Of a stretch of 64,000 bases of DNA, positions 29,201 through 44,200 are shown piece after piece (position 1 is the stretch's first letter; each line of letters begins with the position of its first letter). The DNA comes from Sipunculus nudus. Its lineage: Eukaryota; Annelida; Sipuncula; Golfingiida; Sipunculidae. The position numbers were made by a program, and so were the translations under genes. The notes under the pieces were generated by a model, which saw only the letters and a program-made list of their open reading frames with translations, made no database searches and had not been told where the DNA came from. The stretch lies in contig CM049307.1 in the NCBI GenBank assembly GCA_026874595.1, positions 91,637,830-91,701,829 on the forward strand, given 5' to 3'.

Positions 29201-32200
29201 CTGATGGTTTTGCACTAAGGGAGGGGGACCAAAGCAGGGTCTTCCACAAAAAAAATTGTATCCCAATATGAATATAGAAATAAACTGATCCATCCCTATA
29301 ACGAGTCTCCCCATCCTACACGGCTTAATATCAGTAATATACCTTCATGTTAAAAAAGTCAATAGAAAGAATAATGACACTTGAAGCTCAGCTGAATAAT
29401 AACCTTCTTTTTATTAGAGAGAAAAAATGCTGGATTTCAAAAATGTGTCCCAAAATTTGTAAATACCACACTGTTGAGAATATCTTTAGTTTGAGCAAGA
29501 GCACTTGTCAAGTGGCCTGACAGCGATAGTTTTGAAAATAATAATGAACAAGTGACCCATGGGTCATGACGCTCAGCTGCCAAGCATGACCTGTGACATC
29601 ATGGACTGAGATTCACAACTTCCAGTCAAATTTTGAAGAACCAATTTGCCAATTTGTTGAAAATTTTCTATGACAACAGAAATATATATCACCTATGTCT
29701 GGTTAAAACACAGTGAATTTATGGTCTGAGGAAAATGCATGATTGTTAAGCTATCAGGAACTATTCCAACAGCTTGCTTGAAACCTGTCAGTCTCAAAAG
29801 GAACTTCACAAAGGGCAAATATAAGATCAAAATATATAGCAAAAATCAAGGAAATACATGCAAGAACTAGAATACGGGTAGTCAACAAGCGACTACGTGT
29901 ATCCGCCTAAATCAGAGTGGAACGGGTGAAGTGAGGCATGGATTGAGTGGCAAGGGGAAATAGAGTGAAGTGTTGCATATTAGCATGGATGTCTGCAGCC
30001 CAATTGTGTATGTAGGTTGCGCCACCTACCACAAAATCCAGAAAGCTGTCCAAGTTGTATACATATGCAAAATTTAAGGCAGATAAGTCAAACCACTACA
30101 TGTATATGAGTGATTTTTGCCCTTGGCAGACAAACAGATGGACGCTGTGCAAAAATGGCTGCAGGTGGCACCACCAGTTTTGCGTATGATAAAGAGCTAT
30201 GTGAGAACTATGCACATGCAAAACTTTGGCCCAATCGGTGAAACGGTTCCCAAGATATAAGCTTGGATATCTGCTGCATAAATGTAGAATGTAGGTGGCG
30301 CCACCTGTCATAAAATCAAGAGAGCTGTCGGGGATGTATAAACCTGCAAAATTTTAGGCAGATATGTCAAACCACTGCAGAGATATGAGTGATTTTATCC
30401 CATGGCAGACAAATAGAGGGGAGCTGTGCAAAAATGGCTGCAGGTGGCGCCACCAGTTTTGCGTATGATACAGAGTGGGAGATCTATACACATGCAAAAT
30501 TTTGGCTCAATCAGTCAAACGGTTCCCGAGATATAAGCTTGGATGTCTGCAGCGTAAATGTTAATGTAGATGGCGCCACCTGTCATAAAATCAGAAAAGC
30601 TGTCCAGGATGTATACGCATGCTGAATTTCAGGTGAATTAGTCAAACCACTGCAGACATATGAGTGATTTTAACCCAAGGCAGACGAACAGATGGACACT
30701 GTGCAAACATGGTTGCAGGTGGCGCCACCATTTTTTGTGTATGTTATAAAGCTCTCCAAGGGCTACATTTGTGCAAAAAATTTTCCTGATCGGTCAAATG
30801 GTTCCCGAGATATGTGGGTTTATGTGTGGAAACAGACGCACAAACTGACACGGAGCTTAGAGGAAAGGTCAGAGGTCAAAACAAAATCGGGGCGCAGCAG
30901 TTCACATGTGACCTGAATATAATCCCGGGTTTCGTAAAATTCCGCCCAGCGGTTATGGAGGAGTTCTCCGGACACCTACATGGCGGCCGCAACGGCGTGC
31001 AGCTGAAAACATAGTATCCGCAAAACTCTGTTTTGGCGGATACAATTATTGAGAAACAGGTGCTTCTGTATGAAATTTCAATACAAGCCATCAGTACTGC
31101 ACTTTTATAAATGATGGTAATATTTATTCAGAAATATTTGACCCAATCCTTTACAAGATTACATAAATATACATCCAACTGCATTCACTTTAACTGTTCT
31201 TGAGATAATATGATCAAAAGGAATTAAAAGATGGTTGCCTGGTGGCCATATTGGACTTCTGACAAGTCTGAAATCAGACAACAAACATTCTCTAAATCAG
31301 ACCAAACATAAAAGAAAAATTACTGAAACTGCACTGAAGAAAGAATTTCTAAGGTGGCTAACTGGCAGACATAATGGATTTCTGACAAGTAAGACATTTG
31401 ATATCCCACATTCTCCAATAAGAGACCAAACTTGGGGCAAATTATCCAGGAATGAATGCCCAAAATAATTCAAAAGGCATGTCCAGACGCTCATATCAGA
31501 TTTATAGATATGCAATTGTAAAAAGTGTAAGTCCAATATTTTTTATTATCACTCTGCTTTTCAATGGGGTCAGCAGGGTAGTTAAACTGCCAAACCTGAA
31601 AGAAAAGAAATGCAGAAAGCATGACTAAGAGTCTTGAAATAAAACAAAAAGCCATCCTAAATCAAGGTACACATCCACATATTATGAGAACAAACACTTG
31701 CTTTTATATGTGGTGATACATATTAAAATATTCAGATATCTAGGAAACTAAGTTTATTGCTAGGATTCCATAAAATAAACTGCAAAATGTTCCCATCATC
31801 TTATAAATCAGTAGCTAAACCTTAATACTATACTCTCATAGTCTTAATGCCTGGCTGAAGCATTCAGACAACAGTGTTTTTGTTATGAAGTAACGAGGTA
31901 CTTATCACTGGGCCTTATCACTTAATAGGCTGATACAAAAGGGAGTCATATGTCACCAGTGTCACTCACAATTACAGCCACACAGGGAGATGTACCAGCT
32001 GGAGTGGGATGGTTATATATACAAGAAAAATAGAGATGGTCTATAAAATAAGTAATTGTGAACATCCCTGACCTATGACCTTGGCCTTTTGCCCACATAT
32101 CAACTGGATTTTTTTCTAAATGATGGGTAACTACTAACCACTTAAATCTGGTGTAATTACTTGGCAACCAATGGGTGAATAACTTTGACCTACAACCTTT

Positions 32201-35200
32201 AACCTGCTGACCAGCTGACCCCAAAATCAATAAGTTATTTATTCAAGCAAAAAGACCCATAAATATGAAGTTTGAGTCAAACTGAGTGATGCATAGATGT
32301 GGCATATGTGAAAGACTGAAGGTTTGGGTTGAACAGTTACACTTGAAATATGCTCACAAGCATTTAGAACAATTAAATATTGTGACCTTGACCTTTGACT
32401 TTTTGACCTCAACATCAATAGGCTTCTTCCCTTATTTGTAGGTAAGCCATATATGATGGAAGACAGATGGAAGGTACAGATTGAAAAGTTTGCCTGAAAA
32501 TGACTCCACGCAAGAAGTGGGTGCTGTGAACTTGACCTTTGACCTCAAAATCAACAGGTCTTTTCCCCTGTTGGCAGAGAAGCGATATCAGTGCTGAAAG
32601 GTTTGGAATGAAAAGTCTAGCTTGAAATGTGTCCACAACCTTTTCAAAGAAGTGGATCCTGTGACCCTGACCTTGTGACCTCAAAATCTATAGATTCTTC
32701 TCCTACTTAGTAGGTGAGCTATATGTGAAAGATCAAAGAATTGGGATGAAAGGTTTGGCTTAAAATGCATCCACAGGCTTTTCAAAGAAGAGGCTCCTGT
32801 GACCTTGACCTTTGACCTTTTGACCTAAAAAAATTATGGTTCTTCCCCTGTTGGTAGGTGAGCTGTATGTGAAAGATGGAAGGTTTGGGATGAAAATTTT
32901 GTCTCAAAGAGTTATTTCTGGGGGGTGCAAACACACCCCATAACTTCGAGAATAAAGGTCGCAGTGACCTAATTTCAGGTTTGCACGGAGATCTTTTTAT
33001 AACCTCTAAGACTGCATAGGGTTCATGGCCCTAGCCCCTACAGTTACGATTTGTGCCCTGCTAACAGACGGACGGCCGGCCGGACAGACAGACGGAAGGA
33101 CGACGAACAAAGACCCATCGCTATAGCCCAGCATGACTGAAAGTCAGCTGAGCTAAAAACATGAAACATTGATTACATATACTCATGTTGGGACAGTTCT
33201 TAGACCTTAATATTATGATATTATAATTTATAACAGGTCATTTCTGGTGATTATAACACAAATAAACAAAGAGACACGCACCTTAGGGTCCCCGATGAGG
33301 GCCATGGCTACCGACAGCTTTCTCTTCTGTCCTCCACTCAGGTGTTTACTTAACGTGTCCCCCTGATCTGTCAAGTCCACCTGCCCCAGGGACTCCTCCA
33401 CCTGAAGTTTGACAACAAATATAAAATATATCAAATCATAAAATTTTACAAATTCCACATGATACTGTGGTTGGCTTGACATGCATGAGGTGAAAATTTT
33501 GTTTTTAATATTTTTGGTTAAGGTAACCATCTCCCATTTTTATGCTGCCTCATCTAATTGTACATTTGCATAGTATATTTTGGTCTGGAACCATGGAGTT
33601 TGTATCTTGGTGCCAACCAGGCCTGGTGTCTACTGCACCTGCAGGTCCTAGGTGTTAAATTATCCACAATGCTAGGTCATAAAACCAAGGAACCCCCTCA
33701 GATACACTGCTATTGGGCACAGGTTTCCCATTAAGCCTGCAGAGTGCTCACATGGGTGGGTGGGGGGGGGGGGGGGGCAACCCTGAAATATCCAATTGTT
33801 GTTCATTGGCTGTGCTCTACTCCTCAACCAAAGAAGCCAGTGAGGTGGAAATTTTGCTATATTCCATTTTCTTTGCAATGTTTTCTCTTTCATAATCTCA
33901 CAAGAAACCTATGCTATGAGTAACAGATTTTATATTTTTCCGTAAAACTAATAATGATTATACCCTAATAACTGTCCTCATTTACTTCACATGTTGTAGT
34001 TATAATGACAGGCATTGATCCTTTTGAGATTATATTCATGTTTGATCAAAAGTCAGTCTTTACTTTTCCAGGCTTGTCCCAATTCTATGCAAAGAGGAAG
34101 TTGTTACTTTGAGGACATATTTTATGAAAAATCACCTTTCAAGGTAAGTGTTCAGTGGATGACTTTCGTTTTGACTAAAGGTGGTCATATTTATCAGTTT
34201 AATAAAGCCTACTGAGTCACATATTCACATCTTAATTCACATCTTCCATGCATATTTAGTCAAAAAAGTTTTGTACATGCATCATCAGTATTTCCTTAAT
34301 GTTTCTGGGTATTTTTAGGCAATTACTTGCTTAATTAATAACTTCAATGTTTGCAATTGCCAGGCAATCACTGGAAGCAAACAGCCACAACCGAGCGATA
34401 ATGGGGAATCTACTATTGAATGTACAACCTTGGAAATTAAGTCAAGGTAAAAATAATATAAGGTGCTAAGCTGACCCCTTTGACTAATATTACGCCCAAA
34501 GAAAAGTTTTTGAAAATCAGCCTTATTTGATATTTATTGCAAACAAGGGCCGAGCAGAAGGAAGAAATTTTTTTTTTAATGTTGTTTTTAGTGGTTTTGT
34601 TCCCTGGGAGACCTAAGAAAAGTTCACTCACAAAAATTTTGACCCAAATATTAATGAAAAATAAAGTCATCAACCCCTATAAACCTATCCTCCTTACAGG
34701 GGCTTGGGGTTAATTAATTATACAGGTAATACATCAAGTAAACCTACCACGCTCTCCACCTTGTCACTTGCTATACCTTTGAGCTTGGCGCAGACCTCCA
34801 GATGCTCGCGACATGACAGGTCATCAAACAAGATGTTGTGCTGTGGGCATACACCTGTCATCGAGCGGATCTCGTTCATGTCATTTGTGTCATTCACATC
34901 CTGTGTAAAACAGAAACCATTTTAGGCATTATGATAGGTAAAGTGGTTATACCTTTTTTTTCAATAGTCTATCTGCTCCTTTTTTAGAAATATTTTTTTT
35001 CCAGCTGGAATGTTCATCATACAAAGTAAGTTGCAAGAGTTAGGCATAAACCTAATTTACAACTATGAAAGAAAAAGAATTGACATTCCAGATCATTTAA
35101 AAACCTGAATAACACCCTTTTTTGTCACCCAAATATGAATGTTAACCTTAATACAAACAGCCCTATACTAATATGACAGTGAAGTTGTTCAAAACTTTAA

Positions 35201-38200
35201 ATTATGAATCAACAGCTTACAAGACTCTGTCAAATGGTGGATGAACCTATAATATATTAATACCAATAGTTGAATTACAAAAGGAAAGGGAGTAGTATGT
35301 ATGTGTATTTGTTGTACTAACCATATATTGTGATGATAGTTGTGCGAGAAATGTTCACAGTATAGCAGTGACTGGTCTGTAGCTGTGTTGTGTAAGTAGT
35401 TGTAGACACTGCTGATCAATGCGTGAGAGTAGTGCTACATTAAACTTCTAATAAAAATGGTTTTATAGATATATAAAATTTGAGGTTTGAATCAATGACA
35501 TTCAAATTGTGCAGATATAGAAACAGTTTAAAATAATTAAATATCTGGAAACTTTGTGGCAATTTAATGAAGTTACCTAAAGATGTAATTAATTACATGG
35601 TAAGTTTTCTTAATTAATTTATTGTGAGATGTGAATATATTGTAAAATTAATCCAGCAGTGAGTAGATAAACAAACATGGGAAGTTTAATAAATTAACAG
35701 AATATTTAAATACATGACAGAGCACTTCATGTTCAGCTTTATTTTGAAAGATGACCCTATTTTGTCTATGTCACAGCCTCAAACCAGTTGCAATTCTTGG
35801 GAGGTGAGGTGTTGAATACTATTAAGCCAATTGGACTTATATTTGTTTAACTTGTTGCCTGATTTACTTGATTAATGTTTGGTTTTCTGTAAACCTATCT
35901 GTGTAAGGGAAAAACAGCCATTAACATTAGGTGGTCCCTGATTAAAAGCATTGCTTAAACCAGGTACCACTGTACTTCAGCTTACCAAACCATATATGGT
36001 AGCAGAACCACTACTGGATGGGGTCAGGCCTGTTAACATGTTGATGAGTGTAGTCTTGCCTGCCCCATTATGACCAAGCAGTGCAGTAATCTGTCCTTCA
36101 TACATATCCAGAGATATACCTTAAATAAAGAGAGGAGAATTTCAATACAATGACATATTAAGCCAATGCTCAAAGTTGGACCATATTTTGCTCAAAATGG
36201 CAATTATTACATTGCATCATTGTACCATTGTGAATGTTCATGTTCTGTAAAGTATTTCATTTTGAAGTAAAATATTCTGATACCTTGGAACACTTTTTTT
36301 CTGAATATACAGTTGGTTTACATTTAGTTTTACTCAATTACTTCAATCAAAATCTAAAGCAAGGAAGAATAAAAAATGGTGATGGTGGAACACTCTGTTT
36401 CTGCATACAAGTTTTCTGTCATCTGAATGTATTAAATCTTCATAATTGACAAAACAATGGATGCGATGTCGGCATCTTAAGAAGTTAAGGAAGGTTACGA
36501 TTGTTAAACTACCGTAAAACTCGCTTATAAGTCAGAGGGGAGGTATCCAATAGACCTTTTCCACGAGCATGCGCATTGAGCTTAACTGCTGTCTGGGTCC
36601 GATTTTAAGCATTACAAATTTTGTCAAATAAGCCAGAGGTTCAGATCAGTGGCTCATTGTTAGAGAGAAGGTAGAATATTTACATTTATTATTATTTGAA
36701 ATATATTGAATATGCTCTTTTAACATTACAAATGACCTGAACACTCAGTGTCATTCACCAGCACCTAAGAAGGTTTTAGAAAGGTGTTTTAAAGATGCCC
36801 TTACCATTGACTGCAGTGACTGTCTTCTCTTTGCTGCTATACACCTTTTTTATATTAAACATCCTGTAATGAAATGTAAACCATATATAGTGAATCAGTA
36901 TCGAGTTTTAAGGTGTGACAATATTCCACTGAGCTAATACAAAAAAAAGTTCTAAGCTGTGATAGTCGCAGTCAGTTTAATGTGGCCTAAATATCTGTTA
37001 ACACAAAGATCAAGCATAGGTAAACAAACTGAAATATAATCATATTACATAATATTATACCCACAAAAATGAGCCTTGCTGTTGCTGAGTGCTTAAAAAT
37101 AGTGAACTTTAAAAAAATACCTTTTTTAATATATTAAAATACCACAAGAAATGAATATTAAAGTACTTGGGATGCTTCATAAATGAATGCCTATATGATT
37201 TTGCTGTTCTCTTTCTACAGCCAGGTGCCATCAAAGATCAGCTACATATAACCTCTTTACACTAATGAATATAAAATACAAAAGTGGGTAGAAATATAGA
37301 AACATTCTGCAATGTCTATCTGTTTTTGGTAGGATAAACTTTATCAAACAGAAAGCATTTTAAGGATATAAAGAATAAGAATATAAAACTAATTGCACCA
37401 CATTTCTGCTGGTAAAAATACAAGGAGAGCCTCTATACTGCATCTAATTTTAAAATATTTTTGTTTCCATATCCTGTGGGACACTGTACATTCTACCTGA
37501 GAACATTTCTACCGGCCATATCCTGTGGGACACTGTACATTCTACCTGAGAACATTTCTACCGGCCATATCCTGTGGGACACTGTACATCCTACCTGAGA
37601 ACATTTCTACCGGCCATATCCTGTGGGACACTGTACATCCTACCTGAGAACATTTCTACCGGCCATATCCTGTGGGACACTGTACATCCTACCTGAGAAC
37701 ATTTCTACCAGCCATATCCTGTGGGACACTGTACATCCTACCTGAGAACATTTCTACCGGCCATATCCTGTGGGACACTGTACATCCTACCTGAGAACAT
37801 TTCTACTGGCCATATCCTGTGGGACACTGTACATCCTACCTGAGAACATTTCTACCGGCCATATCCTGTGGGACACTGTACATCCTACCTGAGAACATTT
37901 CTACCGGCCATATCCTGTGGGACACTGTACATTCTACCTGAGAACATTTCTAACGGCCATATCCTGTGGGACACTGTACATCCTACCTGAGAACATTTCT
38001 ACCGGCCATATCCTGTGGGACACTGTACATCCTACCTGAGAACATTTCTACAAGCCATATCCTGGTTGACACTGTACATCCTACCTGAGAACATTTCTAC
38101 CAGCCATATCCTGGTGGACACTGTACATCCTACCTGAGAACATTTCTACCGGCCATATCCTGTGGGACACTGTACATCCTACCTGAGAACATTTCTACTG

Positions 38201-41200
38201 GCCATATCCTGTGGGCCACTGTACATCCTACCTGAGAACATTTCTACCGGCCATATCCTGTGGGACACTGTACATCCTACCTGAGAACATTTCTACCGGC
38301 CATATCCTGTGGGACACTGTACATTCTACCTGAGAACATTTCTAACGGCCATATCCTGTGGGACACTGTACATCCTACCTGAGAACATTTCTACCGGCCA
38401 TATCCTGAGGGACACTGTACATCCTACCTGAGAACATTTCTACCGGCCATATCCTGTGGGAAACTGTACATCCTACCTGAGAACATTTCTACCGGCCATA
38501 TCCTGTGGGACACTGTATGTACATCCTATCTGAGAACATTTCTACCGGCCATATCCTGTGGGACACTGTACATCCTACCTGAGAACATTTCTACCGGCCA
38601 TATCCTGTGGGACACTGTACATCCTACCTGAGAACATTTCTACTGGCCATATCCTGTGGGACACTGTACATCCTACCTGAGAACATTTCTACTGGCCATA
38701 TCCTGTGGGACACTGTACATCCTACCTGAGAACATTTCTACCGGCCATATCCTGTGGGACACTGTACATCCTACCTGAGAACATTTCTACCGGCCATATC
38801 CTGTGGGACAGCCTCTATGCTGTCTGTGCCAGGATTCATGTTGACGCTCTGTTCGTCTCCAGTGTTTCGTAGTAACTGCTGAATCTCCTCAGCTGATCGC
38901 ACCCTCGGGCACCAATAAGATGGCATAAGGAAAAAGTAGAAAGGCCGCCGAACCCCATACTCAGCTGAGGAAGCAAACAAGAAAATATAACCAGGGTTAA
39001 AGCCATGCGGGTAGACGCCAGTTGGGGGTAGACAAGATGGGGTTCTGCCTGCCACCACAAAGCTGACATTTGCAACCCTTCAACCGGCACAAAAGATCTC
39101 AAAAACTAACTAGCAGCAATTAAAGTTTGTTTTTTTTATTACCCCAAACTGCAAATCGAGAGCCAAAATAATCAATAAAACATAGTAATAACACATAGCA
39201 CAATGCAAAGATAAAGCTAACATATTCCAAAACCAAGTGGCCCCTGCCTTGAACACCTCTGCTTGCTTGGACAATGTCCATAAATTTAGCTGGCACTTAA
39301 ATTGTTTAGCTTTAACGTTGAATATAACAATAACATATATGTTATAATAATGAGACTACCTCTTTCCAATTAAACTATGATCAATTGACCAAGGAATTTG
39401 CTAATGATGCGTTTGCTGCCTAAATAAAAGTTATGGTTATTTAAATCTATTAAATTATTCTTGTTCTGCATAATACTTTGATTTACACACAATGTGATCA
39501 TTTACATGTTTCATATGGTAATTTATAATTATTTACCTATTATTTTACTTAAACCAGGTATGTATTTACACTTTTGTCAGGTCCAACACCCTTCTCAGAT
39601 CATTGAACCTGTTTTCCAAAATCACTGGACCTGTGGTCCAAAATCACTGGAACCATGGTCCAAAATCACTGGACCATTGGTCCAAAATCACTAGACCCAT
39701 GGTTAAAAATAACTGAATCTGTGGTCCAAAGAGGTGCTGTAACTCCAATATTGGCAAATATCATATTTTACTGAAAATGCTCTATATGTCATGTATATTT
39801 AACATACCATAACATATGTTACCTTAACATATGTAAATAGCTCCCCTTTAAGGAACATTTCATATTAAAGGATACAAAAGGTTTCAACTTGATATGACCT
39901 GCAATCCTGGTAAGTCATGGGCAGTCATGAAATAAAATCATAAAGGTGACCTGCTGAGAGTCAGAAACCTCCAAAAAAGACTAGTCACGTGATTGTCTTT
40001 GATGATCTTATGCCTACCATAAAACAAGCTGCCACAAGTCAAAACAAGTCCCATGACAAGTTACATGATGTAACTGGTGGTCCTGTGGTGTTGGTGTCAT
40101 CTTCTTACCCTGACAGGGTTGCAACTGTTTTTATGCTAAAATATGATAGACAGGCACCACGACCACCTGTTTTTGTGACTAGTCACAGGTGCTTGTGTTC
40201 ATAGCTCAGGTGTGGCTGGGGCTTAAGTGCTGATGATTAACAAGATATTTACCTGTAGTGCCTCACTTACTTGGAACAACATTATCCAGGTAGACAGCAA
40301 TAAGGCCGTACAGGACAAAGTCCACCAGCATCATGATCATTGGGACATAAACAGGAAGTTGGCCGACTGTCATGTTGCTGAATGTCAACCCACCTCTTCC
40401 CACATCCAGGAAAATTCCCTGAAATATATACAGCAGGACCTTGAATCATAGAAACCTGTCTACCAGAGACACCTCAGATTTTACAGATATATCTCTACTG
40501 TGGACATCTCTCATTACATACGTTTCTCTATTACAGATACCCTCTCTATTGTGGAACTCTCTATTACAGACACCATCTTTTTATTCACAGATACATCTCT
40601 ATTGTGTACACCTCTCATTACAGATAATTCTCTATTACAGACACCTCAATTTAGATACATCTTTACTGTGGATATCTCTCATTACAGATAATACTCTATT
40701 ACAAAAACATCTCTGTTGTGGACCCCTCTCATTACAGACACTTCTCTTTTACAGACATACCTTTACTGTGAACATCTGTCTATAACGGGCAGCTCTCTAT
40801 TACATATACCCCCTCTATTGTGAACATCTCTCTATAACAGGCACCTCAGTATAACAGAAACATCTCTATTGGGGACATCTCTCAATACAGTCACCTCTCT
40901 ATTACAGATTTACCTTTACTGTGGACTTCTTTCTATAACAGGCACCTCTCTATTACAGATACATCTCTACTGTGGACATCTCTCATAACAGATACCTCTC
41001 TATTACAGAAACATCTCTACTGTGGACATCTTTCTATAACAGGCACCTTTCTATTACAGATACATCTCAACTGTGGACATCTTTCTATAACAGGCACCTC
41101 TCTATTACAGATACATCTCTACTGTGGACATCTTTCTATAACAAAAACCTCTCTATTACAGATACATCTCTACTGTGGACATCTTACTATAACAGGCACC

Positions 41201-44200
41201 TCTCTATTACAGATACATCTCTACTGTGGACATCTTTCTATAACAGGCACCTCTCTATTACAGATACATCTCTTCTGTGGATAACTTTCTATAACAGGCA
41301 CCTCTCTATTACAGATACATCTCTACTGTGGACATCTTTCTATAACAGGCACCTCTCTATTACAGATACATCTCTACTGTTGACATCTTTCTATAACAAA
41401 AACCTCTCTATTACAGATACATCTCAATTGTGGACATCTTTCTATAACAGGCACCTCTCTATTACAGATACATCACTACTGTTGACATCTTTCTATAACA
41501 GGCACCTCTCTATTACAGATACATCTCTACTGTGGACATCTTTCTATAACAGGCACCTCTCTATTACAGATACATCTCTACTGTGGACATCTTTCTATAA
41601 CAGGCACCTCTCTATTACAGATACATCTCTACTGTGGACATCTTTCTATAACAGGCACCTCTCTATTACAGATACATCTCTACTGTGGACATCTTTCTAT
41701 AACAGGCACCTCTCTATTACAGATACATCTCTACTGTGGACATCTTTCTATAACAGGCACCTCTCTATTACAGATACATCTCAACTGTGGACATCTTTCT
41801 ATAACAGGCACCTCTCTATTACAGATACATCTCTACTGTGGACATCTTACTATAACAGGCACCTCTCTATTACAGATACATCTCTACTGTGGACATCTTT
41901 CTATAACAGGCACCTCTCTATTACAGATACATCTCAATTGTGGACATCTTTCTATAACAGGCACCTCTCTATTACAGATACATCTCTACTGTGGACATCT
42001 TTCTATAACAGGCACCTCTCTATTACAGATACATCTCTACTGTGGACATCTTTCTATAACAGGCACCTCTCTATTACAGATACATCTCTACTGTGGACAT
42101 CTTTCTATAACAGGCACCTCTCTATTACAGATACATCTCTACTGTGGACATCTTTCTATAACAGGCACCTCTCTATTACAGATACATCTCAACTGTGGAC
42201 ATCTTTCTATAAAAGGCACCTCTCTATTACAGATACATCTCTACTGTTGACATCTTTCTATAACAAAAACCTCTCTATTACAGATACATCTCAATTGTGG
42301 ACATCTTTCTATAACAGGCACCTCTCTATTACAGATACATCACTACTGTTGACATCTTTCTATAACAGGCACCTCTCTATTACAGATACATCTCTACTGT
42401 TGACATCTTTCTATAACAAAAACCTCTCTATTACAGATACATCTCTACTGTTGACATCTTTCTATAACAGGCACCTCTCTATTACAGATACATCACTACT
42501 GTGGACATCTTTCTATAACAGGCACCTCTCTATTACAGATACATCTCTACTGTTGACATCTTTCTATAACAAAAACCTCTCTATTACAGATACATCTCAA
42601 TTGTGGACATCTTTCTATAACAGGCACCTCTCTATTACAGATACATCACTACTGTTGACATCTTTCTATAACAGGCACCTCTCTATTACAGATACATCTC
42701 TACTGTGGACATCTTTCTATAACAGGCACCTCTCTATTACAGATACATCTCTACTGTGGACATCTTTCTATAACAGGCACCTCTCTATTACAGATACATC
42801 TCTACTGTGGACATCTTTCTATAACAGGCACCTCTCTATTACAGATACATCTCAACTGTGGACATCTTTCTATAACAGGCACCTCTCTATTACAGATACA
42901 TCTCTACTGTGGACATCTTACTATAACAGGCACCTCTCTATTACAGATACATCTCTACTGTTGACATCTTTCTATAACAAAAACCTCTCTATTACAGATA
43001 CATCTCTACTGTGGACATCTTACTATAACAGGCACCTCTCTATTACAGATACATCTCTACTGTGGACATCTTACTATAACAGGCACCTCTCTATTACAGA
43101 TACATCTCTACTGTGGACATCTTTCTATAACAAAAACCTCTCTATTACAGATACATCTCTACTGTGGACATCTTACTATAACAGGCACCTCTCTATTACA
43201 GATACATCTCTACTGTGGACATCTTTCTATAACAGGCACCTCTCTATTACAGATACATCTCTTCTGTGGATAACTTTCTATAACAGGCACCTCTCTATTA
43301 CAGATACATCACTACTGTGGACATCTTTCTATAACAGGCACCTCTCTATTACAGATACATCTCTACTGTGGACATCTTTCTATAACAAAAACCTCTCTAT
43401 TACAGATACATCTCTACTGTGGACATCTTACTATAACAGGCACCTCTCTATTACAGATACATCTCTACTGTGGACATCTTTCTATAACAGGCACCTCTCT
43501 ATTACAGATACATCTCTACTGTGGACATCTTTCTATAACAGGCACCTCTCTATTACAGATACATCTCTACTGTGGACATCTTTCTATAACAAAAACCTCT
43601 CTATTACAGATACATCTCTACTGTGGACATCTTACTATAACAGGCACCTCTCTATTACAGATACATCTCTACTGTGGACATCTTACTATAACAGGCACCT
43701 CTCTATTACAGATACATCTCTACTGTTGACATCTTTCTATAACAAAAACCTCTCTATTACAGATACATCTCTACTGTGGACATCTTACTATAACAGGCAC
43801 CTCTCTATTACAGATACATCTCTACTGTGGACATCTTTCTATAACAGGCACCTCTCTATTACAGATACATCTCTACTGTTGACATCTTTCTATAACAAAA
43901 ACCTCTCTATTACAGATACATCTCAATTGTGGACATCTTTCTATAACAGGCACCTCTCTATTACAGATACATCACTACTGTTGACATCTTTCTATAACAG
44001 GCACCTCTCTATTACAGATACATCTCTACTGTGGACATCTTTCTATAACAGGCACCTCTCTATTACAGATACATCTCTACTGTGGACATCTTTCTATAAC
44101 AGGCACCTCTCTATTACAGATACATCTCTACTGTGGACATCTTACTATAACAGGCACCTCTCTATTACAGATACATCTCTACTGTTGACATCTTTCTATA

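Larger units (their letters stand above)
29549..33165. mobile_element. Second copy of the CCCATGGGTCATGAC family, apparently with a nested insertion
   Basis: The left terminus AAGTGACCCATGGGTCATGA at 29551 and the right terminus GACGAACAAAGACCCATCG... AGTCAGCTGAGCTAAAAAC at 33105-33165 match the ends of the 16.1-18.1 kb element. Inside are a different element (29899-31043), a pair of ~140-bp repeats (about 31225-31450) and about four ~139-bp units rich in TGACCTTTGACC (32380-32900). The assignment to one nested insertion is inference from matching ends. Confidence 0.5.

Noticed and set aside
37467-38810. CRISPR-like array
   Set aside because: Units are contiguous 49-bp tandem copies without spacers, in an animal gene intron.
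38771-39102. Exon 7 extended upstream to the ATG at 39058
   Set aside because: A good acceptor (cttcctcag) precedes GAGTATGGG at 38965 and family similarity begins only there; sequence further upstream is intron.
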